Shown here in pieces: positions 9,890 to 14,978 of a stretch of 14,978 nucleotides of DNA. A program made the position numbers and the translations under genes. The DNA lies in the NCBI GenBank assembly GCA_037447655.1, contig JBBHKE010001188.1, positions 362,132-377,109 of the forward strand, read 5' to 3'. The DNA comes from Zygnema cylindricum (Eukaryota > Streptophyta > Zygnematophyceae > Zygnematales > Zygnemataceae). Under the pieces are notes generated by a model, which was not told the DNA's origin, made no database searches, and saw nothing but the letters and a program-made list of their open reading frames with translations. How positions within the stretch are numbered: the first letter of the stretch is position 1; every line of letters starts with the position of its first letter.

Positions 9890-12557
9890 CCTTCCTAGAT
9901 AACAACTTTCTCCTCGAATTTGTGGCATTTATCCTCCTTGTGCTCCCTCTTCCTTCATAGCGACAACATTTATGATATCACCCATTCCTCCCCCTTTGTC
10001 AGTAGCGATATTTCTCTTCCCCACTCTCTCGTCGACGACAAACAAATTATATCGTTGCACTTCCCCTATTGTTAATACGGACACCTATTGACCATTCCAA
10101 ATGGCTCTCTAACGAAGTATTAGTCTCTCATCCCAAATCTTGTTTGCCCTCTCGACTTTTATACATTTACAAACCAAAATCGTGAAAAAAAGATAGTAAG
10201 AACAAAAATAACATCAAAGGGACACGTACCCACTAATGTTACTTACTTTTTGGGTTTTTTCATTTCATGGTTTATACAACAACCACGCGGCAAAGATTAA
10301 AACATAAAGAAACACGCATTTGATTACTTTGCCTGTATCCCTCTTTCCCATCCTCTTTCTCCTTTCTTTCAACATTATCCCCACATCACTCTTTCACCCT
10401 CCATTTTGTATGTTTTCCCTTTTTTCCACCCTATCATTTTCCATATGTTTACCTTTGATTTGATGGACCATGTTGGCCAACACATCTTTGCTCCTCTTCT
10501 CTTTGTCCCACCTCATCCTCCTAACTCTTGCGTACACAATTGGGCCTTACACGTACTTTTGCGGTCGGGGTCGATTACATCCACAAAAAAGTTCTCGATG
10601 TAAATTACCCATCCTTCACTATCTTCGATTACACTCCGCCTGACCCTACGGACGAGGCTTGGGGTTTTGTTCGCAATGTTTATGTCTTATTGGCTTTTGA
10701 TTTGTCGTAGTTTATGCACCTGCATCCTTGTATTCTCATATATTTCGTCTACTAGCCCTGGCGCATTTAGTGAGGTTTGTGACACAATGGCCAACTAAAG
10801 ACGTTTCATTCGAAGTTATTGAAAGGCCCTCCATATGGAGCACAAGGGTCACTTTTTTAGTACTTTATTTACACCTTGTCATCCACTTACATCTGCGGAT
10901 GTGTCGTCTCTGATCGGCATGTTAATTAATTAGGTCTTGTTCATAAGTGCTCGAGGAGGTTAGGGACCTTTGTCCATTCACCCTTGCTCGTAAACTTATA
11001 CGATAGTTGAGGTCCTTCGAGCGCTTCATCCGCAAGCTCCCATCCTTTTGTCTCCTTCCATCCTTATATGTGAGCTTCAAGAATATCTTATTTTCATCGA
11101 AAAGTTGTCATCAAAGCACCTACCTCTTCTCTCCGTCTCTCGCTTGGGGTCCATCTGGATCAATTTTCAAGCTCTTCCGCAAGGTGTTGCCCCTTGGGCC
11201 GAGTGCTTAACGCTTTGACATGTTTTTCAACTTTTCTTTGTTTGTACAAATGGAAACATTTATCTTAGGATTTGTGATGTCCTCGTGACGTTTCGTCTAG
11301 TGGTTGTCATCGAGCCAAATGGGGGGATCCGGCCAATTAAAGTGCACAACGTATTATACAAATTGGTGGTTAGTTTTTGCCATATATACACATCTCCAAT
11401 CCGCGTATTTTAATTAATTTGTACGTGATTGTTTCATGATTACTTTTCACCTCATCGGTTTAGGTTGGCCACTTGGGACCTTGTGATGGTTTGGCTCACA
11501 TTTTTTCGGGCTTTGCTAGTTCTTTATTTAGAATGATCGGTACTCCAGTTCGATGTTTCAAATGCATATTAATTGGTGTTTCATTAAAGCTTATAGCTAG
11601 CCCCTCCCTCGTTGTGCAAATCTTGTCTGTTGTGCGAGCCTTTTTACTCATCGGAAAGCAACCTCTCTTCTTTAGTTGATAGTGGTTTCGTCCTCTTTCC
11701 TTTACGATCGACACTCGTCAAGCCGGCCCCATTGGCTTACCCTTCTTCGCCCTTACTCGTTACTGGACCTCTTGGCTATCGTTTCCACTTTCCCTTCTTG
11801 CCTCTCCTATTTAGTGGCGGACTACGGACATTCATCGCCCATATGGACAAAGTTGTGCGGACCTATTTTTTTTGAAAATCACTTAACATAACTTAACCTT
11901 TTCTTCCACTCTCCAAGTGTGTCGCTCGATCACCTTCTATTACCTCCTTCTTTCAACCCTCATTGTGGTTTTTGGAGGCCAAACATTTTTGAGGGCGTCC
12001 GCGTGTTAGGTTGCTTGCTTAGATGGAGTACTTTTATGATATAATTTCTTGAATATGTTTTTCACACTGATTTGTCCCATGTGACAACTCCCTCAACCTT
12101 CTTGAACCTCAATTTTTGAGCTCTTTTGATGAGGTTTCTCACCCATGGCCCCTCTTGTCTCACCCACACTTCCCTTCTCACCCCTTACTATTGTCTCATC
12201 TCTATCCGCCTTCAATGAACGTCACACTTTATTGCGTTTTGAGGCTTTTGATAGCAAGTCTAATTTCTCGACATTTATAACTCCCTTTATTCCCCCCTTT
12301 AATGTCTACTGGATTCGTAACTCCCTCCATCCGTTTCCTCTTGGATTTGTGACGATAAATGGTAGACTATGGAGGACTGATAGAGATGATGCCTACTCAC
12401 ACGAGGAAAATGCTAGGATGTGATTTTTCGTCGATCACAATTTTGGGCTGCCCAGATTTTCGGGCCGCTAAAAATTACAATCGTATAAACGAAAGAAGTT
12501 TTACGGTCGGGGAGATCAGGATACAGTCTTTGCGCATCCAAATTTGGAATTTCCATT
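9890..12557. other. Pyrimidine-skewed intergenic region, no gene recognised
   Basis: For about 2.7 kb the + strand is rich in C and T (repeated cttcc, ctcctc, tttctc words), so the - strand is purine-rich. Short open frames of 60-90 codons occur on both strands (for example 10528-10710 +, 11496-11714 -, 12145-12423 +), but none shows a domain I know, and none links across splice-like borders. A decayed transposable element is possible; I saw no convincing terminal repeats, reverse-transcriptase or transposase motifs. Confidence -1.
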
Positions 12558-12579
12558 GAAATTTGAAATTTGAAATTTG
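12558..12579. repeat. Three tandem GAAATTT units
   Basis: GAAATTT is repeated three times in direct succession, then one more G. AAATTT is self-complementary, so the array is also internally palindromic. It marks the left edge of the palindrome-rich block. Confidence -1.
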
Positions 12580-12658
12580 CCTCTCTCTTTGTTGCTTCTG
12601 CCATTGACCATCACCTGCACGGAAGTCAAATTATTAGTGTTGGGTATCGGGTAGTTTC

Positions 12659-12752
12659 ATATCGCGATAATTTCGATATTCGATATATCGAATATCGATC
12701 GAGCAGATTCCTCGATATATCGTACCGGGACCAACATAAATTATCGCGATAT
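12659..12752. repeat. Nested perfect palindromes of TCGATA/TCGCGA words
   Basis: Arms ATATCGCGATAATTT (12659-12673) and AAATTATCGCGATAT (12738-12752) are perfect 15-base inverted repeats. Between them lies a perfect 26-base palindrome (12673-12698), centred on ATAT, and a further CTCGATATATCG word. Each strand could fold into a cruciform or a branched hairpin. This could be the core of a non-autonomous foldback element or a chance product of a TCGATA-rich simple sequence; the perfect arms favour the former. Confidence -1.
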
Positions 12753-12766
12753 ATATCGCAAAAACT

Positions 12767-12881
12767 GGGTGTCCGTACAGTCCTAGTACGGAAAATCGTA
12801 CGGATACCCCCCCCCCCCCCCCCCCCCCCGCCCCCAGGGGGGGGGGGGGGGGGGGGGGGGGGGAAAAACAACACCCGTACG
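12767..12881. repeat. Poly-C/poly-G hairpin with GTACGG/CCGTAC arms
   Basis: C runs at 12807-12829 and 12831-12835 face a 27-base G run at 12837-12863, with only one A between them, forming an almost perfect inverted repeat. Outside it, CGTACGG (12797-12803) pairs with CCGTACG (12875-12881). To the left, GGGTGTCCGTAC (12767-12778) and GTACGGATACCC (12798-12809) are inverted copies with one mismatch, and CCGTAC-7-GTACGG forms a smaller hairpin at 12773-12791. Homopolymer lengths may be inexact. Confidence -1.
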
Positions 12882-12990
12882 AAATGAAATTAGATTTAGC
12901 GTGCTAGTATTATCTCGAAATGACGAAATCAAATCAGATTTAGCGTGTTACCACCCGCACAAAATCAAATTAAATTTAGAGTGTTACACG
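12872..12990. repeat. Three degenerate copies of an AAATCAAATTAGATTTAGCGTGTTA-like motif
   Basis: Copies lie at 12872-12907, 12924-12951 and 12952-12990. The first and third begin with CACCCGTAC/CACCCGCAC; all share AAAT(G/C)AAAT, then (A/G)ATTTAG-like and GTG(C/T)TA segments. The array starts at the right arm of the poly-C/poly-G hairpin, so it may be the subterminal repeat of one element occupying about 12640-12990. It ends within 80 bases of the KDSR start codon. Confidence -1.
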
Positions 12991-12992
12991 TG
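12987..12992. promoter_or_regulatory. G-box CACGTG before the KDSR gene
   Basis: A perfect CACGTG core, flanked ACACGTGAG, lies 77 bases before the KDSR ATG at the edge of the three-copy motif. bHLH and bZIP factors bind this core in plants. Between it and the ATG is a CT-rich stretch (tttttcactctctctgcc), typical of plant transcription-start regions; no clear TATA box is seen. Confidence -1.
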
Positions 12993-13069
12993 AGCATGTT
13001 TAAAGCTTTAGTCTGGAAACACCTTCACGTTTTACTTCGTCGCCACACATCTTTTTCACTCTCTCTGCC

Positions 13070-14428
13070 ATGGATTCTCTCCTCCTCTTATCTCTTCTAA
13101 TTCCTTTGGTTTTGTTTGTCTATCTCCTTCTCCGACATTTTCGCAGTCCTCCTTCTTTTCGGGGCTGCCACGTGGTCATAGTTGGTGGCTCCAGCGGCAT
13201 AGGCCTTGAGTATGCTGTCCTGGCATTAGCAGAAAAATGCCACGTGAGCATTATTTCTCGGAGCCAGAGTCGCCTGGCGGAAGCCAAAGACAGAGTGAGT
13301 GTTCTACATATAAAATATCCTTAGGTGTTGGCAATCCTAATTATACCTATCGTCTTCCAATCCTAGCTTTCACTTATGCTTATTCCTGGCCGTCGACTTA
13401 ATATTAATCCTAATCCCACCCAATCTTTACCGCTATTCTCTGTAACCCTCTGGAAAACCTATCAATTTTTTCGCTAAGCGTATTGTAATCTTCTTCACCT
13501 GTTATCACCAGTCTCAGTCCAAAGTCTTAAGTGACATTGACCTTCCATGAACAGTTTCAAAGTTCTATCTTAGAAAACCTCAAGAATCTCAACTGAGAAG
13601 CCCTTGAAAAAAGTCTTTGCCAACTCTATCTTCTAGTTCACATCTATATCAAACCTTTATCCATATCTATAGTAATATATAGATATAATCCTATAATTCA
13701 CATTTATATTAACATGTAGATATAATCCTGTAATCCACATTTATAATAACCTTTAGATAATCCTATAATCCACACTTGTAGATATGATCCTATCATCCAC
13801 ATTCATAATACATGTTGATATAATCCTTTAAACCACATATGACATATAGGTATAATTCTGTAATCCACATTTATAGTAACATATACATATAAACCAATAA
13901 TAACATATAGATATATTCCTGTACAAAAGCGACTGTTTTTGTTGTTTTCAAGAGAGGAGAGAGGAGAGGGAGAGGGAGAAGGAGAGGGAGTTAGGGAGAT
14001 GCAGTTACTCTTTCGTACATTTAATCTCCTCTGACCTCTATCCTAACTCTATCCCTCCCTTTATTAAACCTTTTGAAACTTGAGCCCTATGGTTGTTCTT
14101 TAGCTTTAACCTAACCATTGCTCTGCACTATAATCCTCAACCCAACACCGACCATAAATTTTTGATTTAGACAAATCTGAATCCCAGCTCGACTCTCTTC
14201 TTTAAATCTTAAACGAATTTAACCCAATCCCATCCTGAACTAAAACTTCCCCTAGCTCCTTTCCTTCCTGGGCTCCAATGTCCATTTCCATTTATCCATT
14301 TGTGTCCACAACCCTATCCATGTTTCCTTCCATTTATTTCCTTCCACCTTCCAGCCTCATCCTCCTCCCTCCCTCCCTCCCCCTCTCTCTCTCCTCCTCC
14401 CCTCTCCTCTCCTCTCTCCTCTCCTCCT

Positions 14429-14489
<61 letters not shown>

Positions 14490-14838
14490 CCTAATCTTAT
14501 CTCCCCTAACCCCCCGAACCTCAACCGTAACCCAACCCTAATCCTAACCTGAGCCCGAATTTTAATCCTGACTTGAACCCTAACCTTAAAAATTAACCTT
14601 TACTTTTAATGTGAACCGTAACTCCTGTTTCCGCCTCTCTCGCCAGCTGACAGCTGGCAGATCGCCCAACGAAGTGGACGTCTTCACTTACTCTGCTGAC
14701 GTCAGCAATCCAGAAGAGACAAAAAAGGCGATGGATGCGGCCGTAGAGCAGTTTGGACCCATAAGTGTTTTGATTTGCAGTCAGGGAATCTCCATTCCGA
14801 GAAAATTCGAGGAAGCTTCCAACGAAGAAATGGAAACG
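13070..14838 (+). CDS. TSC10: 3-ketodihydrosphingosine reductase (TSC10/KDSR type), 5' part; exons 13070-13294 and 14647-14838
   Basis: This NADPH-dependent short-chain dehydrogenase reduces 3-ketodihydrosphingosine to dihydrosphingosine, the second step of long-chain-base synthesis, at the ER membrane. Exon 1 encodes residues 1-75: a hydrophobic N-terminal segment (about 3-21) followed by RHFR, consistent with a membrane anchor, then the Rossmann cofactor loop GGSSGIG at 39-45 and SIISRSQSRLAEAKDR. Exon 2 encodes residues 76-139, with SADV at 91-94 (adenine-binding Asp) and the SDR motif-II position as CSQG at 119-122, where typical SDRs have NNAG and plant TSC10 has NQG. Both junctions are phase 0 (AGA|GTGAGT; CGCCAG|CTG; ACG|GTGGGT). 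The YxxxK catalytic exon and the rest lie beyond the right edge. The start is the first ATG after a CT-rich leader and gives the expected anchor length. Confidence -1.
13629..13924. repeat. Minisatellite in KDSR intron 1, unit about 24-40 bases
   Basis: Seven to eight degenerate copies of a unit built on AGATATAATCCTGTAATCC followed by ACATTTATA(A/T)TAACATAT. Clear copies start near 13680, 13718, 13755, 13778, 13815, 13848 and 13910. Units vary by internal deletion, so the period is irregular. The + strand is AT-rich with regularly spaced TCC. Confidence -1.
13950..13999. repeat. GA-rich tract in KDSR intron 1
   Basis: A near-pure purine run of GAGAGG and GGGAGA words. Bases 13952-13969 are perfectly complementary to 14406-14423 in the CT tract downstream, so the two can pair in the transcript across a loop of about 435 bases. 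Confidence -1.
14361..14431. repeat. CT-rich tract in KDSR intron 1
   Basis: A near-pure pyrimidine run of CCTCCCT, CTCTCT and CTCCTCT words, partner of the GA tract near 13960. It runs directly into the CCCTCA array. Confidence -1.
14429..14492. repeat. CCCTCA hexamer array, about 10 copies
   Basis: Perfect tandem CCCTCA units run for about 64 bases. The hexamer resembles the plant telomeric unit CCCTAAA with altered bases. It encodes alternating Leu-Thr or Ser-Pro in open frames, which are artefacts of the repeat. Confidence -1.
14493..14610. repeat. Degenerate CCCTAA/CCTAATC-like sequence
   Basis: Irregular CCCTAAT, CCTAACC, AACCCTAACC and GAACCTCAACC words continue from the CCCTCA array toward the acceptor. 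Similar words occur at 13330-13430 and 14035-14265. This resembles an eroded interstitial telomere-type repeat, though the spacing is too irregular to be sure. Confidence -1.
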
Positions 14839-14840
14839 GT

Positions 14841-14914
14841 GGGTTTTAATATGGCAATTAGGATGTTTTTTTTTTTTTCAGGGTTTGATACTGCAATTAG
14901 GATTTTTTTTTTCA
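14841..14914. repeat. Tandem duplication at the start of KDSR intron 2
   Basis: Two diverged copies, 14841-14880 and 14881-14914, share GGGTTT, GCAATTAGGAT, a T run and TTCA. The first copy begins two bases inside the intron. Several T-run plus CAG sites here (ending 14881 and about 14934) look like acceptors, but the following sequence does not continue the reductase, so the intron probably extends past the window. Confidence -1.
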
Positions 14915-14978
14915 TTTTTTTCCCTTTTTTTCAGATTTTAAGTGTTTAATATATTTTTAGAGTGGCTTTGGGGGCGGG

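Larger units (their letters stand above)
13295..14646 (+). other. KDSR intron 1, repeat-packed
   Basis: This 1352-base intron has a consensus GTGAGT donor and a TCTCTCGCCAG acceptor. Almost all of it is explained by repeats: scattered AATCCTAA-like words at 13330-13430, a TATAGATATAATCC minisatellite, a GA-rich tract, a CT-rich tract, a CCCTCA array and degenerate CCCTAA-like sequence. No further exon is recognised. Confidence -1.

Noticed and set aside
9624-9905. Open frames encoding poly-Pro or poly-Gly proteins on both strands
   Set aside because: They are produced entirely by the poly-C runs and have no flanking coding signal.
10528-10710. ORF with a protein-like stretch (VDYIHKKVLDVNYPSFTIFDY) that might be a retroelement remnant
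   Set aside because: No endonuclease, reverse-transcriptase or integrase motif could be recognised, the antisense frame is equally open, and neighbouring frames are full of stops.
11496-11714. - strand ORF (ending RTGVPIILNKELAKPEKM) as a possible transposon gene
   Set aside because: It is short, isolated and overlapped by an open + frame of similar length; no family was recognised.
12570-12887. Open frames on both strands through the palindrome and poly-C/poly-G block
   Set aside because: Mirror-image open frames are expected in palindromic DNA; the products are TCGATA-derived Arg/Tyr/Ile sequence plus homopolymers.
13295-13324. Continuation of KDSR exon 1 to the stop at 13324
   Set aside because: The GTGAGT donor at 13295 joins in phase to exon 2, which continues the reductase fold; read-through would give an 84-residue fragment.
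14278-14541. Ser/Pro and Leu/Thr repeat ORFs
   Set aside because: They are translations of the CT tract and CCCTCA array inside a well-defined intron.
14839-14949. Continuation of KDSR exon 2 to the stop near 14949
   Set aside because: The sequence after 14838 becomes a Phe-rich translation of T runs, and the conserved segment expected next in the family is absent.

Overview
The window looks like nuclear DNA of a green plant. It holds two protein genes, both on the + strand and both split by spliceosomal introns with ordinary GT...AG borders (one probable GC...AG). They are separated by about 6 kb of AT-rich intergenic DNA with homopolymer and palindrome blocks. Both proteins resemble plant versions of their families, but the augmin subunit is clearly diverged from the flowering-plant sequences I remember. 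A seed-free land plant or streptophyte alga fits best; this is inference, and I cannot name a species.

Layout. 1-751: upstream region with a cluster of ACGT and GTAC core motifs. 752-6934: a 13-exon gene for augmin subunit 6 (AUG6/HAUS6), reconstructed exon by exon with matching splice phases; it gives a protein of about 637-656 residues, and only the last splice donor and one internal junction are unsure. 6935-9090: T-rich intergenic DNA with one isolated exon-like patch. 9120-9400: a short island of different composition with an 81-codon ORF of unknown nature. 9560-9830: a TTG/TTA microsatellite and two very long poly-C runs. 9890-12560: pyrimidine-skewed DNA with scattered short open frames and no gene I recognise. 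12558-12990: a dense block of nested palindromes, a poly-C/poly-G hairpin and a three-copy degenerate motif. 13070 to the right edge: the 5' part of a 3-ketodihydrosphingosine reductase gene (TSC10/KDSR). Two exons are present; its large first intron is almost entirely repeats, and the gene runs off the window.

The two genes have no evident functional link. AUG6 acts in microtubule-dependent microtubule nucleation (augmin recruits gamma-tubulin complexes to spindle and phragmoplast microtubules). TSC10/KDSR carries out the second step of sphingolipid long-chain-base synthesis at the ER. I found no convincing defence system, CRISPR array, RNA gene or intact transposon. The most unusual content is structural: the palindrome/hairpin block directly before the KDSR start, the repeat-packed KDSR intron, and splice-site oddities in AUG6.
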